Assembly (NCBI GenBank): GCA_013215385.1
Contig: JABSOY010000005.1
Span: forward strand, 434,001 to 498,000
DNA length: 64,000 nt
DNA from: Colwellia sp.
GTDB taxonomy: Bacteria; Pseudomonadota; Gammaproteobacteria; Enterobacterales; Alteromonadaceae
Reading direction: 5' to 3'
Below the pieces are notes generated by a model. That model searched no databases, was not told where the DNA came from, and saw nothing but the letters and a program-made list of their open reading frames with translations. Shown piece after piece: positions 37,701 to 45,638 of this stretch. Both the position numbers and the translations under genes were made by a program. How positions within the stretch are numbered: the stretch's first letter is position 1; the number at the start of each line of letters is the position of its first letter.

Positions 37701-38474
37701 CACGCACAAAAGAGCTTGATTGAAAGTGAAAAAATGGCCGCATTAGGTGGTTTAGTTGCCGGTATCGCTCATGAAATCAATACCCCTTTAGGCATTTCTA
37801 TTACCGCAATCAGTCATAATCAAGACTCATTATTTGATGTCGAAAAAATGTTGAAGGACAAAACATTACGACAAGTTGATTTGCAAAAAGCCATTAAAGC
37901 TCAGAGCAAGGGCTATAGAATGGTCTTGAAAAACTTAGATAGAGCCAATGTCTTGATCAGTAATTTTAAACAAGTGGCTGTCGACCAGAGCTCTGAAATG
38001 CAACGTGAAATAAATCTAACGAATTATATTCATGAAATACATCATTCTCTCAAACCTTTGTTCAATGGTTCTGATGTTCGTGAGAAGCATATTACGGTTG
38101 ATATTAAAGGATCGGAAGACATTGTTATCACGACTTATCCCGGTGCCTTATTTCAAATCATGAGTAATTTTATGGAAAATTCACTCAAACATGGTTTTGA
38201 TAATATCGATTACGGCAATATTATTATCACCACGTTTCAAACGCCCAGTCATGTGGAAATAATTTATGCCGACAATGGCAAAGGAATGAGTGAAAGTATG
38301 CTGAAACAAGTTTATGACCCTTTTGTAACCAGTAAACGTAATGAAGGCGGCAGTGGCTTAGGTATGCATATTGTCTTTAACTTGGTTACCCAGCTTTTTA
38401 AAGGTGATATTAAATGCCAATCAACGCTTGATGAAGGTATTGAAATTATTATTAGTTTTCCTAAAATCAGCTAA
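34797..38474 (+). CDS. Beta-propeller (Reg_prop/Y_Y_Y) sensor histidine kinase with PAS domain
   Basis: A 1225-residue membrane kinase. A signal peptide-like start is followed by a large periplasmic part with repeated Reg_prop blades (FIWVGTQGGLNRYDGYEFKHY, NLWIGTSTGLTVYN, MWIATSIGAFIYD, MWVGSSNGLSRVN), then a Y_Y_Y domain (LDYSHQQLNYFYRLNGLSDQW), one TM at about 775-795, a PAS/PAC domain with WDWDIVHNHVHRH, a coiled coil, and a kinase core with GGLVAGIAHEINTPLGIS (His992) and GGSGLGMHIVFNL. Family members often sense polysaccharides or other nutrients. There is no receiver or DNA-binding domain and no adjacent cognate regulator. Start is TTG at 34797 or 34800, with no ATG nearby. Confidence 0.9.
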   Translation: MLKFFVLLLLFVINISSSTDVTKTLVEPVFTDINQPMTNYSQGDGLSQVTVLAMAQDQLGFIWVGTQGGLNRYDGYEFKHYKATPSQKDQLAGNFITALCDDGDQNLWIGTSTGLTVYNYHSGIFTSFLSQFKSVIPDDNVISLACDTKKVWVGTEGYGFYSLAFDDYQVTAYPESAGMQILDIKSKNSSVYFATENGVFKQGFKNSALMQLTKKSAKSIEVVHQTLFVGRHDGWLDSYQIKNEKLIKRGHILLSPILNNSINSITQDKDKLWLATKNGVFVINHAGEVLERHIHQPTNLKSLADNIVLTILVDAKNNYWFGTDTGGINYLSKTVKLLGHINQYSYSDAPLKNDDVRSFSSDEQGRMWIATSIGAFIYDNGEFQKIEYYYPELQLLENTFITNVLFTQGDVWFTTLGQGVIRFNFDSRKSTLFSPENNNAPSLSYNMSTVYQDEILFGSRGHSLLKYDKTTASLQPFLSEFDNMPEHVSDLLVEGDDLWVGSIGRGIFRYHQKKLQQLTVNDGLLSNLSFSFASDGQQRVWVASDAGISLIDNDFQVVRTLSEKSGLPSNAIWTMVYDKAGSMWVGSSNGLSRVNTLNLSVRNFNERDGIQSSEYNFGAGWLSPRGKVFIGGINGFNQFFPKNVKEELIASKLYLVEVSILGQKVKQIKTTDKTRLQPEFIKRINLDHQEDIVSFKFSSLDYSHQQLNYFYRLNGLSDQWLSMDNESREVNFIKLPPGSYQLEAYVENSQGLRSAVFKLPIELPASWWWSSISKALYLATIIAILVLVWVIRQRVYHKVLRANLTMSKLQQRLQHSLWASGDELWDWDIVHNHVHRHSVVPRIDYGQEKKLINQQRPGSFVHPDDQTDYRYLLEQCIHHGSNSFEMAIRVKDLTNNWCWVLDKGKVIQRNERGDAIRIAGAFKDISRLKEHESSLKHLNEKLELKVTERTKELSAKNDKVEQALSQLQHAQKSLIESEKMAALGGLVAGIAHEINTPLGISITAISHNQDSLFDVEKMLKDKTLRQVDLQKAIKAQSKGYRMVLKNLDRANVLISNFKQVAVDQSSEMQREINLTNYIHEIHHSLKPLFNGSDVREKHITVDIKGSEDIVITTYPGALFQIMSNFMENSLKHGFDNIDYGNIIITTFQTPSHVEIIYADNGKGMSESMLKQVYDPFVTSKRNEGGSGLGMHIVFNLVTQLFKGDIKCQSTLDEGIEIIISFPKIS

Positions 38475-38494
38475 GTTCACTCAACAATAAACGC

Positions 38495-39385
38495 TTAGTC
38501 TTTCGCCACTTGTAACAGCCATTGAGTAAACGCTACCACTGGCGGGTATTTTTGGTGCTCATTTGGTGTCACTAAATAATAACCAAAACTACTGGTTACC
38601 GGTAAATCGAGAGCAGGGACTAATTCCTTTTTGTCTAGTTCACTTTGAATCAAAAACTTTGGCAACAAAGCGACACCTAACTCTGCTGTCGCAGCTTTGG
38701 CAATAATGGATACTTGTTCAAACAACATGCCTTGGTTTGTTGGTGGCTTTGCTTGGTGTTGCAAGAACCAATCTTGCCAAGCATGGGGCCGAGTCGCTAA
38801 ATGCAGTAGTGGTAACTTTTGCAAATCGTTGATGTTATTTAAAGGGTGTTTTTTCAATAATTTAGGTGAACATACTGGCATAGATTCCTCTCCCATTAAA
38901 AAAGTACTTTGGGTGTTTGGCCAGTCTGGAGAACCATAGTGAATAGCCATATGTAAATTTTCACTATGGAAGTCAAACGGGGTTAATTTCGAAATGAAAT
39001 TAACCGTAATATCAGGATGTTTGTCTAAAAAATCAGTAAACCTAGGGATTAACCAACGAGTGCCAAAAGTGGGTAAAATAGCTAAATTCAAAGTGCCACT
39101 AAACGGATTAGTAATGACATTGAGTGAAGCATTTAAAATAAGCTGTAATGCTTGATGTATTTCTTTAGCGTAAACCTGACCTTTGTCCGTTAAGTGAATG
39201 GCGCGTTTCGCGCGAATAAATAAGGTAATGTTTAATTGTTCCTCTAACGCTTGCACTTGTCGACTAATAGCACCTTGCGTTAAGTTTAACTCTTGTGCTG
39301 CTGCAGTAAAACTTCCCGTTCTAGCGGAGGCGTCAAATGCCATAAGCATACTGGTACTGGGTAATAATTTTCGTTTAAACGCCAT
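38495..39385 (-). CDS. LysR-family transcriptional regulator (GcvA-like)
   Basis: A 296-residue LysR protein. N-terminal helix-turn-helix (LLMAFDASARTGSFTAAAQELNLTQGAISRQVQALEEQL split over the domain) and an effector domain of the GcvA/AmpR subgroup (LPTFGTRWLIPRFTDFLDKHPDI). The ATG at 39385 gives the normal N-terminus; longer frames to 39475 exist. It is divergent from the radical SAM aminomutase gene about 200 bases away and is its probable regulator. Confidence 0.88.
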   Translation of the reverse strand: MAFKRKLLPSTSMLMAFDASARTGSFTAAAQELNLTQGAISRQVQALEEQLNITLFIRAKRAIHLTDKGQVYAKEIHQALQLILNASLNVITNPFSGTLNLAILPTFGTRWLIPRFTDFLDKHPDITVNFISKLTPFDFHSENLHMAIHYGSPDWPNTQSTFLMGEESMPVCSPKLLKKHPLNNINDLQKLPLLHLATRPHAWQDWFLQHQAKPPTNQGMLFEQVSIIAKAATAELGVALLPKFLIQSELDKKELVPALDLPVTSSFGYYLVTPNEHQKYPPVVAFTQWLLQVAKD

Positions 39386-39589
39386 GAATAAATCCGTATT
39401 TAACTTTTTATACATTACATAAGGTAATGTATTGGTGAGATAAAGTCGTTTGAAGCCTATGACTCGATAGTACACTATGATTGAAATATATATACTTTTC
39501 TTTAAGTTTTGTCGTATTTTCTATCATTATTATATGAGTTAACGACATGACTTAAAGTTTATTACTTCACGTAATTTAAGGAATGAAAA

Positions 39590-41026
39590 ATGGCAAAGGC
39601 AGCAAAATATATCCCTACGGCTAAAGCGCAGGCCTTCTTAGATAAAGTAGAAAATGGTAAGCACGACCGACAAATTATTAATGGTTTAAAGAAATTTCTT
39701 GATGACCGTGCTCCTGAAGATATGTTGAATTTCTATTCCGCAGATGAAAAAAAAGCACTGCTCGCTATCAAAGGTACCGAGCAAGATATTGAATCGAGAA
39801 TGCCAGTTAAAATTACCCGTCATTATTACGACTTAGCCAAAAATAGCCTACCACTACAAACCTTAGTTAAAGCGAGTCCTGCTGAAACCTTTGACATGCA
39901 AGGTGCGCCAGACCCTGGAAACCAAATGAGTTATAGCCCTATTGAAGGTTTAATTCATAAATATGAACTGGGTTTGATTTATGTTGCTTCTACCTGCTCT
40001 GCTCATTGTCGTTTCTGTTACCGTGAAGAGTTAATTGCGAAGAAAGAAATTACCCGAGCAGATGGTACTGCTGAACGTAAAGGTTTAGCACAAATATCTG
40101 AATTGGTTACTTATATTACCGAGCATAATAAAATTGTCGCTGACAATGGTGGCAGACACCCAGAAACAGGGCGTGAAAAACTTCGTGAAATATTGATGTC
40201 GGGTGGCGATCCTATGGTGCTACTTAATAAAAACTTAGCACAATGGTTTTCAGCACTTGCTGATGCAGGTATTGAAAATATTCGTGTTGGTACTAAGGAA
40301 TTGGCCTTTTATCCCGATCGTTTCGACAAAGAATTTTTTGCTATGATGGACGATTTCCATGCGGTTTATCCGGGCATTCGTTTTCGTATGATGGTGCACT
40401 TTAATCATCCTGATGAGTTCTTAGCAAAAGATGAGCAAGGTAATTATATTGAAGATCCTGCTGGCGGATTAGTCTGGGTTGAAAGTGCTCAACGAGCGGT
40501 CGCACAATTAGCAAGCCGTAATTGGATTTCAATAGAAAACCAAGCACCCTTTATTAAAGGGATAAGTAATGATGCCGATGCTATTCGTATCATGCAACGC
40601 GAGTTAAAACGCAACCGTATCGAAAATCATTACTTCTTTTGTGGTCGTGATATTATTGGTCATAAAGCCTTTAACTTGCCTATTGAAGAAGCGTGGAACT
40701 TACTCAATGACTCACAAAAAGGGCTTTCAGGTGTAGAAGCTCACGCTAGATTATCTATTACCCATTACTTAGGAAAAACCGAAGTCGTCGCTGTAACTAA
40801 TGAGCCTATGCCAGGTGTACCAGGTACAGAGCACGGAGTGGTTATTTTCAAGCTATTACGTGGCGCAGCCGATGCACATAATAAAGGGCAAGTGGCTATC
40901 GTTGGTCGTAACCCAGAAGCCATTTGGTTTAGCGGTTATGAAGATCGCGTAATCTATGATGAAGCTGGCTTGTTCAAACATTCTATGCAAGAAACTAGCA
41001 GTATTGAATTGGTAGTGAATAATTAA
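39590..41026 (+). CDS. KamA-family radical SAM protein (lysine 2,3-aminomutase-like)
   Basis: A 478-residue radical SAM enzyme. The [4Fe-4S]/SAM site is CSAHCRFC (Cys136, Cys140, Cys143), followed by LMSGGDPMVL and the FNHPDEF segment. Overall layout is that of lysine 2,3-aminomutase, which moves an amino group using PLP. The usual Gly-rich PLP-lysine motif GGGGK is absent; HYLGKTEVV (Lys396) stands at the equivalent place and may carry the cofactor. The substrate is therefore uncertain. AAGGA precedes the ATG; a LysR regulator is divergent and a strong terminator follows, so this is a single-gene unit. Confidence 0.85.
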   Translation: MAKAAKYIPTAKAQAFLDKVENGKHDRQIINGLKKFLDDRAPEDMLNFYSADEKKALLAIKGTEQDIESRMPVKITRHYYDLAKNSLPLQTLVKASPAETFDMQGAPDPGNQMSYSPIEGLIHKYELGLIYVASTCSAHCRFCYREELIAKKEITRADGTAERKGLAQISELVTYITEHNKIVADNGGRHPETGREKLREILMSGGDPMVLLNKNLAQWFSALADAGIENIRVGTKELAFYPDRFDKEFFAMMDDFHAVYPGIRFRMMVHFNHPDEFLAKDEQGNYIEDPAGGLVWVESAQRAVAQLASRNWISIENQAPFIKGISNDADAIRIMQRELKRNRIENHYFFCGRDIIGHKAFNLPIEEAWNLLNDSQKGLSGVEAHARLSITHYLGKTEVVAVTNEPMPGVPGTEHGVVIFKLLRGAADAHNKGQVAIVGRNPEAIWFSGYEDRVIYDEAGLFKHSMQETSSIELVVNN

Positions 41027-41060
41027 GGTATTATTTTAAGACATCGATAAGCAACCGTAC

Positions 41061-41090
41061 CAAAGCCAGTCAGTATTGACTGGCTTTTTT
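41061..41090 (+). terminator. Terminator after the KamA-like gene
   Basis: AAGCCAGTCA (41063-41072) / TGACTGGCTT (41077-41086) with a GTAT loop and a run of T. Confidence 0.93.
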
Positions 41091-41124
41091 ATGTTCAGGA
41101 TGAACGGTATGTCGTGATGCCATG

Positions 41125-41400
41125 GATGGCAAGGAACGGCGAATGTTCAGGCCTTTCTCAGACATCCTGTCTTTCAAGGCATTAGTGCATCCATGCACGT
41201 CGATGAACGGTCATGACCGCTCTTAGGCATCCATGCCTTTTCGGCATTAGTGCTTCCGGCACGTCATTTTTGTTCCAGACAAATCATAAGTAGCTACATC
41301 CATGTCGGCAATGTCGTGATGTCGTGGCAGTTCCTAGGAATTCATGCCTTCACTGCATTAGTGCTTCCATGCACGTCGATGGCAAGGAACGACGAATGTT
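41125..41400. repeat. Cluster of twin-hairpin intergenic repeats (three units)
   Basis: Three degenerate units. Each is a short hairpin, a TT-C-GCATTA-type linker and a second hairpin, then ACGTC. Unit A: AGACATCCTGTCT (41160-41172) and GTGCATCCATGCAC (41185-41198). Unit B: AGGCATCCATGCCT (41225-41238) and GTGCTTCCGGCAC (41250-41262). Unit C: a worn copy at 41336-41349 and GTGCTTCCATGCAC (41361-41374). The cluster is bounded by near-identical 23-base direct repeats at 41125-41147 and 41378-41400 (core GGCAAGGAACG). It fills the gap between two convergent genes, as REP/BIME elements do. A related inverted copy is at 61516-61566. Confidence 0.8.
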
Positions 41401-41424
41401 TATGAAAGTCATATTCTTCTATTA

Positions 41425-42630
41425 CTAAAGGTAACTTAACCACCAATCCTTACGTTGTTGTTTTATTTGTGCAAACCATGCACATAAAGGGTAAAGCGAG
41501 CAGAGAACGAATAGCCAAACACCATAGACCGTTAACAAGCTAAAGCCCCATTCTTTTGGATAAAAGAAGAAAAAACCAAACATAGTATTAGCTGGGAGTC
41601 CTTGTAAGGTACCAACCATGGCGGCAAGAAAATGAATCCAGTAGATATGAATAATATAAAAAAGAAAAGGAACACGACCAAACGTTATAAGAATATTAGC
41701 TAATTTACCTCGCCACGATTGAGCATAGGCTAAAAAGATAAATGCAGGGCCTAAGGTAATACTGAGAAACATCAGCGAAGGAGGATATTTGCTAACTTTG
41801 AAAAAACTGAGTATTGATTGCAATATATTGTTGGGAGCCATTTGCCAAGGAATAGGTTCACCATAAGTGTTTATCAGTCGTAAAATAAAAAATAAAGTAA
41901 TTAAGCTAATACCGATTAGCAAGAAAGTGTTTTTTCGCTTTTTTTCTTCTAGAGTAAATAGTCGAGCACAACCAAAGCCGCAGGCGATTATACCTATCCA
42001 AGGTAACAAAGGATAATAAAACAAGACATGAACTGATTCGTTTATAATGGAAGACTGCGCGTGTAATGCTACCCATAGTGGCGCGGCAGAAAATCCAGAG
42101 TTTTCACTAGCTGGCCAAATAGTGTCGAGAGAGTTATGGCCAAAAACAATAATAAGCCCAACAGCAAGTACCATATTGGCTGGTAAATATTGTAAAACGC
42201 CCAATATCACCATAGATGCTCCTATCGCCCAAATAACCTGCATGATAATCAGTGTTTTACCCCCAAACTGCTCAATTCCTAGCGGGGAAAATGTCCAGCC
42301 ATTCGAGACAATTACTATCTCAATTAATATTAGCCATAAGCCACGCTTTATTAGAAACTGGGCTAGCTCATTGGATGATTTTCTTGTTGCCATTAAGCCT
42401 GCCGAAGTACCGGCAAGAAAAACAAAAACAGGCGCGCAAAAGTGTGTTATCCACCTGGTAAGATAGAGTTCTAAATCGATTTCGCCTGCGGCCATGGGGT
42501 CGCCACTTGAGCTGGCCAGATGAAAGTAGTCACGCACATGGTCTATGGCCATGATAACAATCACTAAACCTCTTAGTAAATCTATAGCGGGGTAACGATA
42601 GGCACGAATATTTGTGGCAGGATCAGGCAT
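41425..42630 (-). CDS. Multispanning membrane protein, heparan-alpha-glucosaminide acetyltransferase-like (DUF1624)
   Basis: A 401-residue protein with about ten to twelve hydrophobic segments. The N-terminal motif YPAIDLLRGLVIVIMAIDHVRDYFH, including the conserved Asp-His, followed by FCAPVFVFLAGTSAGLM, is that of the DUF1624/HGSNAT catalytic family (related to YeiB), thought to pass acyl groups across the membrane. The actual donor and acceptor are unknown. It stands alone, ending next to the repeat cluster. Confidence 0.82.
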   Translation of the reverse strand: MPDPATNIRAYRYPAIDLLRGLVIVIMAIDHVRDYFHLASSSGDPMAAGEIDLELYLTRWITHFCAPVFVFLAGTSAGLMATRKSSNELAQFLIKRGLWLILIEIVIVSNGWTFSPLGIEQFGGKTLIIMQVIWAIGASMVILGVLQYLPANMVLAVGLIIVFGHNSLDTIWPASENSGFSAAPLWVALHAQSSIINESVHVLFYYPLLPWIGIIACGFGCARLFTLEEKKRKNTFLLIGISLITLFFILRLINTYGEPIPWQMAPNNILQSILSFFKVSKYPPSLMFLSITLGPAFIFLAYAQSWRGKLANILITFGRVPFLFYIIHIYWIHFLAAMVGTLQGLPANTMFGFFFFYPKEWGFSLLTVYGVWLFVLCSLYPLCAWFAQIKQQRKDWWLSYL

Positions 42631-42738
42631 ATCAAGATCTTTTAAATGAACTGAAGTGCATTTAGTATAGACGGTATGCCTGACTCTGTTTTAGGGTGTT
42701 GCTAAGATGATTGGCACTTTAGAAGTGCTAAGCCCAAA

Positions 42739-43410
42739 TTAAGCTATGATCTTCTGTAACCATTTAGAAATATCGTTTAGCTGTTCAGGTAATACACTGT
42801 GTGGCATACGGTATGATACCCATTGTGTTTGATAATCAGCAGCTAATAATAATTGATGTGCCATTTTACCTGCGCTCATCGGAACTACATCATCTTGTTC
42901 GCCATGATTTTGTAATATTGGCGTATGCTTATTTTCTGCTGCTAAGTTCTCAGGTAAATGATCGGCGGTCGGTAAATAACATGATAAAGCCATTATTCCG
43001 GCTAACTTCTGCGGATATCTAAGACCGGTAAATAAGCTAATAACACCGCCTTGACTAAAGCCTGCGAGGACAATTTTATTCGCAGGAATACCTGTATCAA
43101 TTTGTTCTTGAATAAGGACGTGTATGGCTTGCTCAGATTCAAGTACTCCTGGCATATCAGCACGGCTATGTAAGTCCATCGATTTAATGTCGTACCATGA
43201 ACGCATTACACAGCCTTGGTTTATAGTAACTGCTTGCTCTGGTGCATGCGGAAATATAAAACGAACGCCATGATTTTTAGGTAAATTTAATACCGGAACA
43301 ATAGGAGCGAAGCCATTGCCTGAGTCACCTAAACCATGAAGCCAAATAACACATGAGGTGGCCGAAGAGTTAGGTTCTATGGTGACGCGTTCTAAAGATT
43401 TTATCGACAT
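42739..43410 (-). CDS. Acyl-protein thioesterase/carboxylesterase-like hydrolase
   Basis: A 223-residue alpha/beta hydrolase of the phospholipase/carboxylesterase (acyl-protein thioesterase, YpfH-like) family. The nucleophile is in GFSQGG (Ser119), the acid in HGEQDDVVP (Asp173 or 174) and the base is His204 in RMPHSV; the oxyanion region is WLHGLGDSGNGF. No signal peptide, so cytoplasmic. Substrate unknown. Isolated gene. Confidence 0.92.
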   Translation of the reverse strand: MSIKSLERVTIEPNSSATSCVIWLHGLGDSGNGFAPIVPVLNLPKNHGVRFIFPHAPEQAVTINQGCVMRSWYDIKSMDLHSRADMPGVLESEQAIHVLIQEQIDTGIPANKIVLAGFSQGGVISLFTGLRYPQKLAGIMALSCYLPTADHLPENLAAENKHTPILQNHGEQDDVVPMSAGKMAHQLLLAADYQTQWVSYRMPHSVLPEQLNDISKWLQKIIA

Positions 43411-43597
43411 ATACTTTACTTATAATAAGGGAATTTAATTGCTTGATATGATAACAGTCCCCGTTACTTTCCTGTAGCGCTTACTTTAATAACGGTTGAA
43501 GTAATCACTTTTTATCATTCACAATTATGCTCTTGAAAGTCGGTAGTACTTTTTCGGTGCTAAGCTATTAATTTTACTTTAGGCTTGTTATTTATTT

Positions 43598-45262
43598 TTA
43601 TAACGTCCTTTCTTCAGGCTGTAAAATAAAGTCATCTGGAACATAAAACTGTTCAGCGCTAGCGCTTTGCCACCAGTGTTGCCAAGGAGAGTAATCGTTT
43701 GACTGCTCAGAATTGTTCGTTGGCTCAGTCATATTTAATAAAGCATTCGGCTTAAGTGGTTTGCTTAAACTGCCAACTGAAATTAAACGACCATAGGGGG
43801 ATCTACGTTTGATCATTTGTGGCATGAGTTTAGCTGGATCATCAAGACCCATACTGCCGACAAGTTCGTAAAAACTGGCCAAAGTATTATTATGAAAATT
43901 TTTCACTCGTTCGCTTTTATCTATAAGATCAATGGCTTTGCTCCTCGCGGGATCTTGTGTGGCAATACCTGTTGGGCAATGGTTGGTATTACACTGCTTT
44001 GACTGCACGCAACCTAAAGCTAACATCATGGTACGAGCGGCATTTACTGAGTCAGCACCTATGGCTATTTTTGTTAATAAATCGAAACTGGTTGCGGTTT
44101 TCCCTGAAGCAATAATGTGTATTTTGTCACGTAAACCGACGCCAACTAATGCATTATTTACAAAACTAACCGCTTCTAAACATACCATGCCAAGGCGATT
44201 TGAAAACTCAATAGGTGCAGCGCCAGTGCCACCTTCTGCACCATCTACCGTAATAAAATCGGGTGTTATGCCTGTTTTAAGCATCGCCTTACATATACTT
44301 AGGAACTCAGCCGGATTACCAATACAAAGTTTAAAACCAACAGGTTTTCCACCGCTAAGTTCCCTTAGTTTTTTAATAAAGTTTAATAAAGCTGTCGGTG
44401 TAGTGCATTCCGGATTCACCGCCGGAGAAACACAATCTTTATCAGTAGGGATGTTACGAATATTGGCAATTTCTTGTGTTATTTTAGCTTTGGGTAATAC
44501 ACCACCATGACCAGGCTTAGCACCTTGAGATAGCTTTATCTCGATCATTTTTATCTGTGCCTTAGTCGCAGTATCAATAAAACTCTGTTCATCAAAGTTA
44601 CCTTGATGATCACGACAGCCAAACAAACCGGTACCTATTTGCCAAACAATATCGCCGCCATGTTTTAAATGATAAGGGCTAACGCCGCCTTCCCCGGTAT
44701 TATGTGAGCAATTGGCCTTTTTCGCGCCTAAGTTGAGTGCCGCAATAGCATTGGCACTTAAAGAACCAAAACTCATTGCCGAAATATTTAAATATGAGGC
44801 TTGATAAGGTTGGCGACAATCAACGCCACCAATAGTGAGACGTTTAGCAGCATTGGTGATGTGTTTAGGGGCTAGGGAGTGCCATAAACTTAAATAATTT
44901 TCAGCCAGTAAGTCGCGCTGCGTACCAAAAGCAACGGTATCCCGAATGTTTTTTGCTCGTTGATATACCAAGGTGCGTTGTTCGCGGTTAAAAGGGCGTT
45001 CTTCGGTATCATTAGCAATGAAATATTGCTGAATTTCTACACGGTATGATTCTAAAAAATAACGTAGGTAGGCCACCACCGGATAGAGTTTGTTGAGGTT
45101 ATGTTTACTATAATTGAGATCGTAATAACCGATTAAGCTATAAGAAATAGTAAATAATAAAAAAAGTAAATTGAACAAAGTCGGTGTTTGACTGAGTAAC
45201 AACAGTGCGCTGCCATTACCAATTGTTGTTATAAACCAGTAGACTTTTTGCATTATGGTCAT
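43598..45262 (-). CDS. FMN-binding glutamate-synthase-domain protein (membrane-anchored)
   Basis: A 554-residue protein with two hydrophobic helices at the N-terminus (about 8-45) and then the central/FMN domain of glutamate synthase: ISAMSFGSLSANAIAALNLGA, HNTGEGGVSPYH, IEIKLSQGAKPGHGG, TVDGAEGGTGAAP and the iron-sulfur loop CVQSKQCNTNHCPTG (three Cys spaced x5 and x4). There is no glutaminase domain, so it is not a standard GltB. Such proteins are common and uncharacterised, perhaps glutamate-synthase-like oxidoreductases. AGGAAG precedes the ATG. Divergent from the export operon. Confidence 0.9.
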   Translation of the reverse strand: MTIMQKVYWFITTIGNGSALLLLSQTPTLFNLLFLLFTISYSLIGYYDLNYSKHNLNKLYPVVAYLRYFLESYRVEIQQYFIANDTEERPFNREQRTLVYQRAKNIRDTVAFGTQRDLLAENYLSLWHSLAPKHITNAAKRLTIGGVDCRQPYQASYLNISAMSFGSLSANAIAALNLGAKKANCSHNTGEGGVSPYHLKHGGDIVWQIGTGLFGCRDHQGNFDEQSFIDTATKAQIKMIEIKLSQGAKPGHGGVLPKAKITQEIANIRNIPTDKDCVSPAVNPECTTPTALLNFIKKLRELSGGKPVGFKLCIGNPAEFLSICKAMLKTGITPDFITVDGAEGGTGAAPIEFSNRLGMVCLEAVSFVNNALVGVGLRDKIHIIASGKTATSFDLLTKIAIGADSVNAARTMMLALGCVQSKQCNTNHCPTGIATQDPARSKAIDLIDKSERVKNFHNNTLASFYELVGSMGLDDPAKLMPQMIKRRSPYGRLISVGSLSKPLKPNALLNMTEPTNNSEQSNDYSPWQHWWQSASAEQFYVPDDFILQPEERTL

Positions 45263-45491
45263 CTTGCTTCCTTTATTATTATGCTGCTGTTATTCCTCTA
45301 CTTTCTCACTTTATCGTTGGCAAAAGCAAGGTCATATAGCTAGTTTTCAGAATATATAATATTAGTGTAGCAGTGGAAACTTTTTGGTCATTAGCTGTAC
45401 AGATATTATGAAAGATGTTTTGTTACTTAAGTGAGTTAATAGAAAACAAACAATTATTCTGTTTCATAAGTGCAACACTATTGCTTTATAC

Positions 45492-45511
45492 CTGTGTCGA
45501 TTCCGATACAG
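45492..45511 (+). promoter_or_regulatory. Palindromic activator site upstream of the export operon
   Basis: CTGTGTCG-ATTC-CGATACAG: 8-bp arms with one mismatched pair, 70 bases upstream of the -24 element. Spacing suits a sigma-54 activator, most simply the response regulator encoded at 50200. Confidence 0.55.
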
Positions 45512-45580
45512 TCTTTTTTCTTTAAAATACACGGTTAAATTTTATTCTTATATATCATGACATTAGTTGCTGTTATTTCT

Positions 45581-45596
45581 TGGCATAACTCTTGTA
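45581..45596 (+). promoter_or_regulatory. Sigma-54 promoter of the export operon
   Basis: TGGCATAACTCTTGTA matches TGGCAC-N5-TTGCA closely, with correct spacing and a GT in place of GC at -12. Predicted start is near 45607, about 30 bases before the adaptor ATG. Confidence 0.7.
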
Positions 45597-45638
45597 ATAC
45601 ATTAATCAATTATTCATCAATAAAATGTAGTAACAGGT

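Noticed and set aside
41125-41400. Possible CRISPR array
   Set aside because: Units are degenerate, spacing is irregular, the between-unit sequence is related and not unique, and no cas gene is near. A REP-like element fits better.
42047-42466. Open frame antisense to the acyltransferase-like membrane protein
   Set aside because: Shadow of hydrophobic codons on the other strand, with no start signal.
43932-44510. Long open frame opposite the FMN glutamate-synthase-like gene
   Set aside because: It is antisense to a clear conserved gene with full motifs; its protein has no recognisable features.
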